A DNA stretch of 52,544 bases from Bradyrhizobium jicamae (GTDB taxonomy: Bacteria; Pseudomonadota; Alphaproteobacteria; Rhizobiales; Xanthobacteraceae), in the NCBI RefSeq assembly GCF_001440395.1, contig NZ_LLXZ01000048.1:1-52544 (forward strand), given 5' to 3'. The notes under the pieces were generated by a model. It made no database searches. It saw only the letters and a list, made by a program, of their open reading frames with translations, and was not told the origin of the DNA. Position numbers and translations under genes: made by a program. Positions 43,454 through 52,081 of this stretch are shown here, in pieces. The stretch's first letter is position 1. Every line of letters starts with the position of its first letter.

Positions 43454-46345
43454 ATGTCGGGGACTCTGGTTGGCGAGTTGATCCTCTGGCTGATCGTTGC
43501 GATCGTCGTGATCGCCATCGTCGTCTATATCGTGAACTGGCTCTATCACCGGTCGTCGAAGGAAGTGTCCTTCGTCCGCACTGGTCTGTTGGGCGAGCGC
43601 GTCGTCATCAACGGCGGCGCCTTCGTGCTGCCGTTCATTCACGACTATACGCCCGTCAACATGAACGTGCTGCCGATGGGCATCGTGCGGGCCAAGCACG
43701 AGGCGGTGATTACCCGCGACCGCATGCGGATCGACATCGAGGCGGACTTTTATGTCCGCGTGCAGCCGACCCGCGAGGCGGTCGCGATTGCCGCCGCAAC
43801 GCTCGGACGGCGCACCCTCGAACCCGAGCAGTTGCACGCTTTGCTCTCCGGCAAGTTCGTCTCCGCGATCCGCTCGGTCGCTGCCGAAATGACCATGGAA
43901 CAGATGCATGAGCAGCGCGGCGAATACGTCGCCCGCGTCAAGGCCGCCGCCGCCGAAGCGCTGGCCCAGAATGGCCTCGAACTTGAATCCGTCGCCATCA
44001 CCGACCTCGACCAGACCGACCTCGAATATTTCAATCCTTCGAACCGGTTCGACGCCGAGGGCCTGACCCGGCTGATGGAGGACATCGAGGCCAGGCGGAA
44101 GCTGCGCAACGACATCGAACAGGATTCGATGATCAAGATCCGCTCCCGCAACCTCGAAGCCGAGCGTCAGGCGCTGGAGATCGAGCGCGAGAGCGAGACC
44201 GCCCGTCTCGAGCAGGAGCGCGACATCGAAATGCGCCGCGCGCTGCAACGCACGGAAGTGGCCCGCGAACGCGCGCTGCGCGAGACCGAGGCCGAACAGG
44301 CGCAGATTTCCGCCCGCGAGGCCATCGAGAAAGCCCGCATTGCGAATGAGCTTGCCATCGCCGAAGCCCGCATCGCTTCCGAACGCGAGACACGGCACCG
44401 CGAGATCGAGCGGACGCGCGCAGTCGAGGAAAAGGAACTGCTCGCGCGCGAGGAGATCGAGAAGGCAAAAATCGCCAACCAGCGCGCGGTCGATACCGCG
44501 CGTATCGCATCGGAGCGCGAGGTTCGGCAACGCGACATCGAGCGCACGCGATCGGTCGAGGAAGCCGAGATCACAGCCCGCGAAGCGGTCGAGAAGGCGC
44601 GCATCCAGCAGGACCGCGCCATCACTGACGCGCGGATCGCCAATGAGGAGGAGACCCGCAGGCGCGAGATCGAGCGCACCCGTGCGGTCGAGGAAGCCGA
44701 AATCGCGGCACGCGAGGCCACCGAAAAGGCCCGCATCGCCCAGACCACGATCGTCAACGTCGAACGTATCGCCTCCGATGAGCGCACCCGCGCGCTGGAG
44801 ATTGCGCAGGTTCGCACCATTCAGGAAGCGGAAATCGAGGCGCAGAAGGCCGTGGAAGCCGCACGGATCGCCCGCGAGCGGACGCTCGCCGCCGAGCGGA
44901 TCGCCGCCGAACACACCACGCGCAAGCTGGAGATCGAGCGCAACCAGGCGCTGGAAGTCGCGGGGATCACGGCACGAGAGACAACCGAAGCGTCACGTAT
45001 TGCCCAGGAAGAGCGCGTTCGCTCGCTCGAAATCGCGCGCAACCGCGCCGTCGAGGAGGCCGACATCGCCTCGCGCGAAGCCATCGAGGCCGCGCGCATT
45101 TCCCAGGAGAAGACGGTTGCCGCCCAGCGCATCCGGGCCGAGAAGGAAACGCGAGGGCTCGAAATCGACCGTACCGAAGCCATCGAGACCGCCGAACTCA
45201 AGCGGCGCGATGCGATCGAGCGGCGGCGCGTCGAAGTGGAACTGGCGTTGGAGGCGGAACGCATCGCCTCGTCGAAGACCCGCGAAGTGCTCAATATCGA
45301 TCAGAAGAAAGCGGTCGAGATCGCCGACGAGGAGCGCGTGATTGCGCTCGCCGCCAAGCGTTCCGAGCGGATCGATGCCGACCGCCAGGTCAAGCAGGCC
45401 GAGATCATCGCGCGCAAGGAAGTCGAGACGTCAGACGTTTCGCGCGAACAGGCGCTCGAGGCTGCCCGGCTTTCCCGTCGGCGCGCGATCGAGCAGCTCG
45501 AAGTCGCCCGCGTCCAGGCGCTGCAGGAAGCCGAGATCGCCTCCCGCGAGGAAGTCGAGCGCGCGCGCATTGCGTCCGACCGCGGCCTCGATGAAGCGCG
45601 CATCGGCCGCGAGCGTGATCTGCGGAAGTTGGAGGTTGGTCGCGAAAAGGACGTCGAGACGGCGCTGATGGAAAAGGCGATCGCCCTCTATCAGAAATCG
45701 CTGGAGGAATCCGCCGCCAAGGTGGCCGCCGAGGATGCCCGCGTGCGGGCGACGGAAGCGGCCGAGCGTGTCGTCACCGCCCGCGAAAGCGAGATCGCCA
45801 AGCGGCGCAAGACGGTGGAAGTGCTGCTCGCCGAGAAGCAGGCGGAAGAAACCAGGATCGCGGCCGAGGCCGAGCGCGTGCGCGCCGCCGTCGAGGCCGA
45901 GGCGCAGCGGCTGCTCAACGAAGCCGAGAACGTGCTCACCGACCAGGCGCGCTACTCGCTGTTCCGCCGCAAGCTGCTCGACCGTATCGAGGGCATTGTG
46001 CGCGAGAGCGTCAAGCCGATGGAGAAGATCGAGGGCATCCGGATTCTCAGTGTCGACGGCCTCAACGGCAACGGCATCGGTGGTGGCGGCGGCGGCCGCA
46101 GTGCCACCGACGAGGTGATCGATTCGGCACTGCGCTATCGCGTGCAGGCGCCGTTGATCGACTCGATCCTCTCCGACATCGGCGTCGAGGGCGGCAGCCT
46201 CGCCAAAATGCCTGGCCTCATTCGCGAGGCGCGCGACATGCAGGGCATCAAGGATTCGACGCGCAAGGGCAAATCGGACGCCGCTCCTTCGGGAGACGCT
46301 CCCGGCGAGCCTCCCGCCGAACGCGGACCGCGCAAGAAAGGTTGA
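43454..46345 (+). CDS. Large flotillin-like SPFH protein with hendecad coiled coil
   Basis: This protein has 963 residues. One N-terminal membrane segment (8-30) is followed by an SPFH/flotillin domain (about 35-200: FVRTGLLGERVVINGGAFVL, IDIEADFYVRVQP). A charged helix rod spans about 205-835. Residues 283-645 are 33 uninterrupted 11-residue units such as AEIAAREATEK and ARIASEREVRQ. After a 3-residue slip, 649-747 give nine more. A 44-residue super-repeat (four hendecads) is visible. The end (about 845-935) is a globular flotillin-type tail plus a Gly-rich and basic linker. It likely forms a membrane-anchored oligomeric scaffold. It is far longer than ordinary flotillins (about 430-500). 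GGGAGGAGAAG precedes ATG. Confidence 0.9.
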   Translation: MSGTLVGELILWLIVAIVVIAIVVYIVNWLYHRSSKEVSFVRTGLLGERVVINGGAFVLPFIHDYTPVNMNVLPMGIVRAKHEAVITRDRMRIDIEADFYVRVQPTREAVAIAAATLGRRTLEPEQLHALLSGKFVSAIRSVAAEMTMEQMHEQRGEYVARVKAAAAEALAQNGLELESVAITDLDQTDLEYFNPSNRFDAEGLTRLMEDIEARRKLRNDIEQDSMIKIRSRNLEAERQALEIERESETARLEQERDIEMRRALQRTEVARERALRETEAEQAQISAREAIEKARIANELAIAEARIASERETRHREIERTRAVEEKELLAREEIEKAKIANQRAVDTARIASEREVRQRDIERTRSVEEAEITAREAVEKARIQQDRAITDARIANEEETRRREIERTRAVEEAEIAAREATEKARIAQTTIVNVERIASDERTRALEIAQVRTIQEAEIEAQKAVEAARIARERTLAAERIAAEHTTRKLEIERNQALEVAGITARETTEASRIAQEERVRSLEIARNRAVEEADIASREAIEAARISQEKTVAAQRIRAEKETRGLEIDRTEAIETAELKRRDAIERRRVEVELALEAERIASSKTREVLNIDQKKAVEIADEERVIALAAKRSERIDADRQVKQAEIIARKEVETSDVSREQALEAARLSRRRAIEQLEVARVQALQEAEIASREEVERARIASDRGLDEARIGRERDLRKLEVGREKDVETALMEKAIALYQKSLEESAAKVAAEDARVRATEAAERVVTARESEIAKRRKTVEVLLAEKQAEETRIAAEAERVRAAVEAEAQRLLNEAENVLTDQARYSLFRRKLLDRIEGIVRESVKPMEKIEGIRILSVDGLNGNGIGGGGGGRSATDEVIDSALRYRVQAPLIDSILSDIGVEGGSLAKMPGLIREARDMQGIKDSTRKGKSDAAPSGDAPGEPPAERGPRKKG

Positions 46346-46354
46346 GATCACGCC

Positions 46355-46792
46355 ATGGCCCGGGTCTACGTCTCCACCGTCGTCAACGCCCGCAACGACC
46401 GCGTCTGGGCGCGGGTGCGCGACTTCAACGGCCTGCCGAACTGGCACCCGGCGATAGCGGAGAGCCGCATCGAGGGCGGCGAGCCCTCAGACAAGATCGG
46501 CTGCGTGCGCGACTTTCGCCTGCGCAACGGCGATCGTATCCGCGAAAAACTGCTCGGGCTCTCCGACTACGACATGTTCTGCACCTACTCGATCCTGGAA
46601 TCGCCGATGGGCGTGGAGAACTACGTCGCCACCTTGCGCCTGACGCCGGTGACCGACGGCGACCAGACCTTTATGGAATGGACCGCCGAGTTCGACTGCG
46701 CGCCCGAGCGCGAGAACGAACTCGTCAACAACATCGGCGCTGGCGTGTTCCAGGGCGGTTTCGACGCGCTCAAGCGAGCATTCGGAGGCTAG
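46355..46792 (+). CDS. SRPBCC-family lipid/hydrophobe-binding protein (CoxG-like) 1
   Basis: This 145-residue single helix-grip domain shows VNARNDRVWARVRDFNGLPN at the N-terminus, a Trp-His pair (NWHPAI), and LTPVTDGDQTFMEWTAEFDC. The family (START/SRPBCC) binds hydrophobic molecules; CoxG of CO dehydrogenase clusters belongs to it and has been linked to quinone handling. It is adjacent to a molybdenum hydroxylase and tandem with a paralogue, so a similar electron-acceptor or membrane-coupling role is inferred. Confidence 0.85.
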   Translation: MARVYVSTVVNARNDRVWARVRDFNGLPNWHPAIAESRIEGGEPSDKIGCVRDFRLRNGDRIREKLLGLSDYDMFCTYSILESPMGVENYVATLRLTPVTDGDQTFMEWTAEFDCAPERENELVNNIGAGVFQGGFDALKRAFGG

Positions 46793-46793
46793 C

Positions 46794-47237
46794 GTGCCGC
46801 ATATCGTCAAAAGCACTGTTCTCGACGCGCCGACCGGCGCGGTGTGGAATGTGCTGCGCGATTTCAACGGTCATGACCGCTGGCACCCGGCGGTGGCCAC
46901 CAGCACGATCGAGCGCGCGCAATCGTCTGACAAGGTCGGCTGTATCAGGCGCTTCAAGCTGCAGGATGGCTCGGAGCTGCGCGAGCAGTTGCTGGCGCTG
47001 TCGGACCTCGAACAAACCTTCAGCTACTGCCTGCTCGATACGCCGATCCCGATGTTCAACTATGTCGCCCATGTCCGCCTGCTGCCGGTCACCGACGGCG
47101 ACCGCACCTTCTGGCATTGGGAATCCAGGTTCACCACGCGGCCTGCGGATGCCGAGCGGCTGACGCAGATGGTCGCCGAACAGATCTACCAAACCGGCTT
47201 CGACGCCATTCGACGACACCTCAAGGAGGCCGCATGA
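46794..47237 (+). CDS. SRPBCC-family protein (CoxG-like) 2, paralogue of neighbour
   Basis: This 147-residue protein is a clear paralogue of the preceding gene: VWNVLRDFNGHDRWHPAVA, SSDKVGCIRRFKLQDGSEL, LLPVTDGDRTFWHWESRF align motif for motif. It starts with GTG 46794, 1 nt after the previous stop. The pair may form a heterodimer, or bind different ligands at two steps. A well-formed ribosome site (GGAGGTGA) for the next gene follows. Confidence 0.85.
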   Translation: MPHIVKSTVLDAPTGAVWNVLRDFNGHDRWHPAVATSTIERAQSSDKVGCIRRFKLQDGSELREQLLALSDLEQTFSYCLLDTPIPMFNYVAHVRLLPVTDGDRTFWHWESRFTTRPADAERLTQMVAEQIYQTGFDAIRRHLKEAA

Positions 47238-47253
47238 AAGCGGAGGTGAAACC

Positions 47254-48072
47254 ATGCCCGTGACGGTGAAGACATTCGCGAGCTTTGGTGAGGCCGCATC
47301 GGCGGTGTCGTCCGATCGCGGCGCGCGCTATCTCGGCGGCGGCACGCTGGTGATGCGCGCGCTCAATGAGGGCGATGTCTCGATCGCGACGGTGGTGCGC
47401 GCCACCGACCCGGCGCTGATGCGTATCGATATCGCGAGCTCGCGCGTCACCATCGGCGCCGGCGTCACTTTCGCCAGAATTCTGGCCGAGCGCGATCTCG
47501 CCTTTCTCCACGCGCCGGCGCGCTCGATCGGCGGGCCGGCTGTGCGCAACATGGGCACCGTGGGCGGCAATCTGTTCGCGCCCAATCCCTATGGCGACTT
47601 CACCGTCGCCCTGCTTGCGCTCGATGCCACCGTGTCCGTGCAAGGCGGCCTCGGCGCCCGTGACATGCCAATCGAGGAGTTCCTGCAATCCCGCGAGCGC
47701 CAGAGCGGTGCGCTGGTGCTGGCCGTATCTTGTCAGCGGCCCGCGAGCGCCGACGCCTTCCGTTATCGCAAGATCGCCCGCATCAAGCCAAAGGGCGGCT
47801 CGGTGATCACGCTGGCGGCACATCTGCCGTCGAGCGGCGGCCGCGTCTCGGGCGCGCGCATCGCACTCGGCTCGATGGCCGCGACGCAGATTCGCGCGCG
47901 GGCCGCCGAGCGGGCACTTGAGGGGCGTCCGCTCGACGGCGCCGCGATCAGTGCTGCCGCCTCGGTAGCCGCCGAAGGCGTATCGCCCGCAGACAACGCG
48001 CTCGGTAGTGCCTGGTACCGCCGCGAGATCGTCGGCGTCCACCTTCGCCGGCTGCTGTCCGGCCTGGAGTAA
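47254..48072 (+). CDS. Molybdenum hydroxylase FAD subunit (CoxM/CutM type)
   Basis: This 272-residue medium subunit passes electrons from the iron-sulfur centres to FAD and an acceptor. The FAD contacts are RYLGGGTLVMRAL (about 25-37) and NMGTVGGNLFAPNPYGD (about 98-114), as in CO dehydrogenase medium subunits. The C-terminal CODH_C domain includes AFRYRKIARIKPKGG. GGAGGTGAAACC before ATG is an ideal ribosome site. The order medium-small-large matches coxMSL. Confidence 0.93.
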   Translation: MPVTVKTFASFGEAASAVSSDRGARYLGGGTLVMRALNEGDVSIATVVRATDPALMRIDIASSRVTIGAGVTFARILAERDLAFLHAPARSIGGPAVRNMGTVGGNLFAPNPYGDFTVALLALDATVSVQGGLGARDMPIEEFLQSRERQSGALVLAVSCQRPASADAFRYRKIARIKPKGGSVITLAAHLPSSGGRVSGARIALGSMAATQIRARAAERALEGRPLDGAAISAAASVAAEGVSPADNALGSAWYRREIVGVHLRRLLSGLE

Positions 48073-48078
48073 GCATTC

Positions 48079-48558
48079 ATGACCAAGACCCCGCTCCAGT
48101 TTCGTCACAACGGCCGCGACGTTGCCGTGTTCGTCGATGGCGGCATCAATCTCCTGGTCGCGCTGCGCGAATTGATCGGCGACATGACGCCGAAATTCGG
48201 CTGCGGCCAGGGCGGCTGCGGCGCCTGCAGCGTGCTGATCGACGGAGAAGTCCATCTCTCCTGCCTGACGCTGGCGGAAACCGTGAACGGCCGCTCGATC
48301 GAAACGCTCGACGGGCTGAAGGACGGACCCAACCTGCATCCGCTGCAGCGTGCCTTCATGGAGCAATTCGCGGCCCAGTGCGGCTACTGCACGCCCGGCA
48401 TGCTGATGGCGGCGAAGGCGCTGCTCGACCGCAACCCCTCGCCGACCCGCGCCGAGGTCATCGAGGCGATATCGGGAAACATCTGCCGCTGCACCGGCTA
48501 CGAGCCAATCATCAATGCCGTTCTCACCGCCGCCACGAGCGGACGCGCCCGCGCCTAG
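48079..48558 (+). CDS. Molybdenum hydroxylase [2Fe-2S] small subunit (CoxS type)
   Basis: This 159-residue subunit has two iron-sulfur clusters. The plant-ferredoxin type cluster is held by Cys42, Cys47, Cys50 and Cys62 (KFGCGQGGCGACSV). The second uses Cys101, Cys104, Cys136 and Cys138 (QCGYCTPGM, NICRCTGYEPI). All eight ligands are present, so electron transfer should be intact. It starts 6 nt after the FAD subunit. Confidence 0.96.
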   Translation: MTKTPLQFRHNGRDVAVFVDGGINLLVALRELIGDMTPKFGCGQGGCGACSVLIDGEVHLSCLTLAETVNGRSIETLDGLKDGPNLHPLQRAFMEQFAAQCGYCTPGMLMAAKALLDRNPSPTRAEVIEAISGNICRCTGYEPIINAVLTAATSGRARA

Positions 48559-48569
48559 AGGAAACGACC

Positions 48570-50165
48570 ATGCTGGAATTGCGCAAGGACATCTTCGCCG
48601 ACGAGCGCGATGATAACTTAAAAGAGATCGGCAAGGGCACGCAGCGCCAGGACATGCTGGGCCATGTCACGGGCACCTCGACCTATTTCGACGACCACAA
48701 GCTGCAGGGCATGCTGCATCTCAAGGTTCTTCGCAGCCCGCACGCCCACGCCCGCCTGCGCCGCATCGATACGATGGAAGCGGAACGCTCGCCCGGCGTC
48801 CGGCGCATCATTCGCGGCGCCGACGTGCCGGTCAATCTCAACACCCTCCTCAGCCTCATCAACTTCGGCAAGGACGACGAGCCGTCACTCGCGGTCGACA
48901 AGGTTCGCTACAAGGGCGAGCCGATCGTCGCCATTGTCGCCGACAGCCCGCGCGAAGCCTTTGAGGCCATGGCAAAAGTGCGGGTCGATTACGAGCCGCT
49001 GCCCGCGGTGTTCGACGTCGAGGACGCGCTGAAGCCGGGCGCGCCCGTCGTCAACGACGTCTACCCCAAGAACACCTTCGTGTATCACGACGTCTACGAT
49101 CACCAGAAACTGCGCTTCGGTGACGTCGAACGCGGTTTCGCCGAAGCCGACCACGTCCTCGAACAGCGCTATCAGATGTCGCCGATCGAGCACGCGCCGA
49201 CCGAAACCAATGGCTCCATCGCAGCCCCCGACACCAACGGCCGCTATGTCGTCTACACCTCGACGCAGGCTCTGTTCTTCTCGCTCGATACGTCCGCCAA
49301 GATCCTCGATGTACCTTCCAATACGTTCCACTTCATCGGCGGCACCGTCGGCGGCGGCTTCGGCGGCAAGGTGGATACGCTCACCGAACCCCTCGCCATT
49401 CTCGGTGCGATGCTGACCGGGCGTCCGGTACGCTATCAGCTCGGCCGTGAAGAGGAAATGCAGTTCGGCTCGCCGCGCGGCGCCGAGCGCATCTACATCA
49501 AGGACGGCGTGATGCGCGACGGACGCATCGTTGCGCGCAAGATCCGCGCCTATTTTGATAGCGGCGCCTACACCCGGCTTTCGAGTTACGCCGTGGTGAA
49601 ATGCGTGGCCCATCTCCCCGGCCCCTACACGATCCCGAACGTCCATGGCGACGTCTATTGCGTGTTCACCAATCGCACGCCTGCGACCGCGATGCGCGGC
49701 TTTGGCGTCACCGCGATGGACTTTGCGCTCGAATGCCAGATGGACAAGCTGGCGCATCTCGTAGGCATGGATCCGATGGAGTTCCGCATCCTCAACGCCT
49801 ATCGCGACGGCGACATGAAGGCGCACCGGCGCGAGGCCAAGAACACCGCCTTGATCGAATGCGTGCAGGTCGCCGCCGAGAAGGCAAAATGGCCGCTGCG
49901 CGAGGAGGTGAAGCGGATGTCGTCGCGCAAGGATGGCGGCGGCAGCCGTGCCGCGATATCGCCGACACCGCTCGAACCTGCGCCGCAACGCGCCGCCGTC
50001 TCGCAGCAGCGAACCAGCTACGATCGCGCGCCGCCGGCAACGATCCAGCAACCGTCGCCCCCTACGCCGACGCCGCCCGCGCCTCCTCCTCCGAGGCCGC
50101 AGGCGCCATCGCCCTCGCACGGCGCCGCCCGCTTCTCTTCCGTCTTCGGCACCAGGAGACGCTGA
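48570..50165 (+). CDS. Molybdenum hydroxylase large subunit, N-terminal half, Pro-rich tail
   Basis: This 531-residue protein contains the a/b hammerhead domain (about 20-150) and the first molybdopterin-binding domain (GGTVGGGFGGKVDTLTEP at 258-274; ATAMRGFGV at 372-380). It then ends early. About 70 residues of low-complexity Pro/Ala/Ser sequence (about 450-525, PPTPTPPAPPPPRPQAP) replace the continuation. Arg376 in AMRGFG matches the XDH-type active-site arginine. The CODH loop AYRCSFR is absent. The remaining half is the next gene, 2 nt downstream. ATG 48570 follows GAGG by 8 nt; a reading from 48378 is overlap. Confidence 0.9.
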   Translation: MLELRKDIFADERDDNLKEIGKGTQRQDMLGHVTGTSTYFDDHKLQGMLHLKVLRSPHAHARLRRIDTMEAERSPGVRRIIRGADVPVNLNTLLSLINFGKDDEPSLAVDKVRYKGEPIVAIVADSPREAFEAMAKVRVDYEPLPAVFDVEDALKPGAPVVNDVYPKNTFVYHDVYDHQKLRFGDVERGFAEADHVLEQRYQMSPIEHAPTETNGSIAAPDTNGRYVVYTSTQALFFSLDTSAKILDVPSNTFHFIGGTVGGGFGGKVDTLTEPLAILGAMLTGRPVRYQLGREEEMQFGSPRGAERIYIKDGVMRDGRIVARKIRAYFDSGAYTRLSSYAVVKCVAHLPGPYTIPNVHGDVYCVFTNRTPATAMRGFGVTAMDFALECQMDKLAHLVGMDPMEFRILNAYRDGDMKAHRREAKNTALIECVQVAAEKAKWPLREEVKRMSSRKDGGGSRAAISPTPLEPAPQRAAVSQQRTSYDRAPPATIQQPSPPTPTPPAPPPPRPQAPSPSHGAARFSSVFGTRRR

Positions 50166-50167
50166 CC

Positions 50168-51190
50168 ATGGCAAAGCATCGCGGACGCGGGATCGCCTCG
50201 ATCAACTACCCCATCGGCATGAACCTTGGCGGTGACCCCAGCCAGGCGCTGGTTCATTCCAACCCCAGCGGCAAGTTCACCGTGTCGCTGTCATCGATCG
50301 ATCTTGGCCAGGGGATGAAGTCGGTGACGCGGCAGATCTGCGCGGAGACGCTCGGCGTTCCGGTCGAGGACGTCTATGTCGACACCGCGGATTCCGACAC
50401 CGGCCCGCACTGCATGGGCTCGTTCGCCTCGCGCGGCACCCACCGCGTCGGCAACGCCGTCATGGCAGCGGCAAAGGAGGCGCGCGGCGTCATGATGGAG
50501 GCGGCCGCCGAGGAACTGGAGGTCAACGCCGCCGATCTCGACACCGACGGGCGCGGCAACATTCACGTCAAGGGCGCGCCGCATCGCTCGATCTCCACCA
50601 AGGACGTCGCCATCGCCGCGCAGTTCAAGCAAGGCAAGACGATATCGGGGCGCGGCATCTTTCTGGTGCCGCTGTCCGAGGTCAATCCCGAGACCGGCGA
50701 GATGTCGCCCGCCACCTGCTACGCGCATGCCTGCCTGGTCGCCGAGGTCGAGGTCGACGACGAGACCGGCGAAATCGCGATGGTGCGCATGGACAGCGCG
50801 TATGAACTCGGGCGCGCGCTCAATCCGCGCCTCGTCGAGCAGCAACTCGTCGGTGGCGCGTGGATGGGTGTCAGCCACGCGCTGTTTGAAACGCCCGAAC
50901 CCTATTATCCCGATCCGGCGCATGGACCGCGCGATTTCGTCGAATACCTGATGCCCGGCCCCGGCGACATCTGCCCGCACGATATCGCGGTGCTGGAACG
51001 CCCCGCGGCCGACGGACCGTTCGGCGCCAAGGGCCCCGGCGAGATGTGCGCCAATCCCGTGCTGCCGGCGGTCGCCAACGCGATCTTCAATGCGGTCGGC
51101 GTGCGGATGGATGAATTGCCAATCACGCCCGAGAAAGTCTTGCGGGCGATCAAGGCGCAGGGCGGCGCGCGGCCGCAGGCGCGGCGCTGA
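50168..51190 (+). CDS. Molybdenum hydroxylase large subunit, C-terminal half
   Basis: This 340-residue protein carries the second molybdopterin-binding domain: VSLSSIDLGQGMKSVTRQIC (about 39-58), TGPHCMGSFASRGTHRVGNA, and the catalytic glutamate Glu292 in FGAKGPGEMCANPVLPAVAN. Together with the previous protein it would make a normal-length large subunit (about 770-800). ATG 50168 follows the previous stop closely. The N-terminus MAKHRGRGIASINYPIGMNL starts cleanly, so this looks like a stable gene split rather than a random frameshift. Confidence 0.9.
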   Translation: MAKHRGRGIASINYPIGMNLGGDPSQALVHSNPSGKFTVSLSSIDLGQGMKSVTRQICAETLGVPVEDVYVDTADSDTGPHCMGSFASRGTHRVGNAVMAAAKEARGVMMEAAAEELEVNAADLDTDGRGNIHVKGAPHRSISTKDVAIAAQFKQGKTISGRGIFLVPLSEVNPETGEMSPATCYAHACLVAEVEVDDETGEIAMVRMDSAYELGRALNPRLVEQQLVGGAWMGVSHALFETPEPYYPDPAHGPRDFVEYLMPGPGDICPHDIAVLERPAADGPFGAKGPGEMCANPVLPAVANAIFNAVGVRMDELPITPEKVLRAIKAQGGARPQARR

Positions 51191-51199
51191 GGTCAGGGC

Positions 51200-52081
51200 A
51201 TGACGGTCCGCGGCAACATCGTCGGCATCGACAGTCCCGAGGCGCTCGAACGGGCCTTGCGGACGGCGTATTACCTCGCTGACGACGGCCTCGCGACGGC
51301 GGCCTATCTCGGGCTCGCACTCGGCAAGCCGCTGCTGCTCGAAGGCGCGCCCGGCGTCGGCAAGACCGAGGCCGCGAAGGCGATCGCCGCCGTGCTCGGC
51401 CGCCGCCTGATCCGGCTGCAATGCTATGAGGGCATCGACGCATCAGCCGCGCTCTACGAATGGAACTATCCGCGCCAGATGCTCGCGATCCGCCAAGCCG
51501 GCGAGGAGAGCATCGATATCTACGGCGAAACATTTCTGATCGAACGGCCGATGCTCGCCGCCTTACGCGCGCCCGACTCCACCGTGCTGCTGATCGACGA
51601 AATCGACCGCGCCGACCAGGAATTCGAGGCTTTCCTGCTCGAATTCCTCTCTGACTTCCAGATCTCCATTCCCGAACGCGGCACGGTGCGCGCCGCCGAA
51701 CGACCTGTCGTCGTGCTGACCTCGAACCGCACCCGCGACTTGCACGAGGCGCTGCGCCGCCGCTGCGTCTATCACTGGATCGACTATCCGACCGCCGAGC
51801 GCGAGGCGCGCATCGTGATGATGCGGGCCTCGAGCGTTGCCGAATCCACCGCCCGTGCCGTTGTCGCCGCGGTCGGAAAACTCCGGCGCGAGCCGCTGAG
51901 CAAGGCGCCTGGCATTGCGGAAGCCGTGGACTGGGCGGAGGCAGCCACGCTGCTGCATGCACGCGGCGCGCGCTGGCCCGACGCCTTCAAGCGCTCGATC
52001 GGCGTGGCGCTGAAGGACGAGGAGGATCTCACCTTCATCTCGGGCCGGCTCGACGCCCTGATTGCGGAGGCCGCCGCGTGA
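51200..52081 (+). CDS. MoxR-family AAA ATPase (CoxD-like)
   Basis: This 293-residue ATPase has Walker A LLEGAPGVGKTEAAKAIA (about 47-64), the conserved LQCYEGIDASAALYEWNY, Walker B TVLLIDEIDRADQEFEAFLL and the arginine-containing SNRTRDLHEALRRRC. MoxR/CoxD ATPases with a von Willebrand partner insert or mature metal cofactors; CoxD acts on the CO dehydrogenase active site. Here it probably matures the split molybdoenzyme. Its stop overlaps the GTG of the next gene (GTGA, 52078-52081). Confidence 0.93.
   Translation: MTVRGNIVGIDSPEALERALRTAYYLADDGLATAAYLGLALGKPLLLEGAPGVGKTEAAKAIAAVLGRRLIRLQCYEGIDASAALYEWNYPRQMLAIRQAGEESIDIYGETFLIERPMLAALRAPDSTVLLIDEIDRADQEFEAFLLEFLSDFQISIPERGTVRAAERPVVVLTSNRTRDLHEALRRRCVYHWIDYPTAEREARIVMMRASSVAESTARAVVAAVGKLRREPLSKAPGIAEAVDWAEAATLLHARGARWPDAFKRSIGVALKDEEDLTFISGRLDALIAEAAA

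Noticed and set aside
44300..45700. CRISPR or minisatellite array, suggested by the 132-nt periodicity
   Set aside because: The repeats are degenerate at DNA level, in frame, and fully explained by 11-residue coiled-coil units. There are no spacers.
43229..46447. Two long minus-strand frames (561 and 338 codons) opposite the flotillin gene
   Set aside because: They mirror the hendecad repeats of the real gene and have no start context or domains.
47254..51190. Aerobic CO dehydrogenase (coxMSL)
   Set aside because: The order is similar, but the large subunit lacks the AYRCSFR loop and carries an XDH-like AMRGFG motif.
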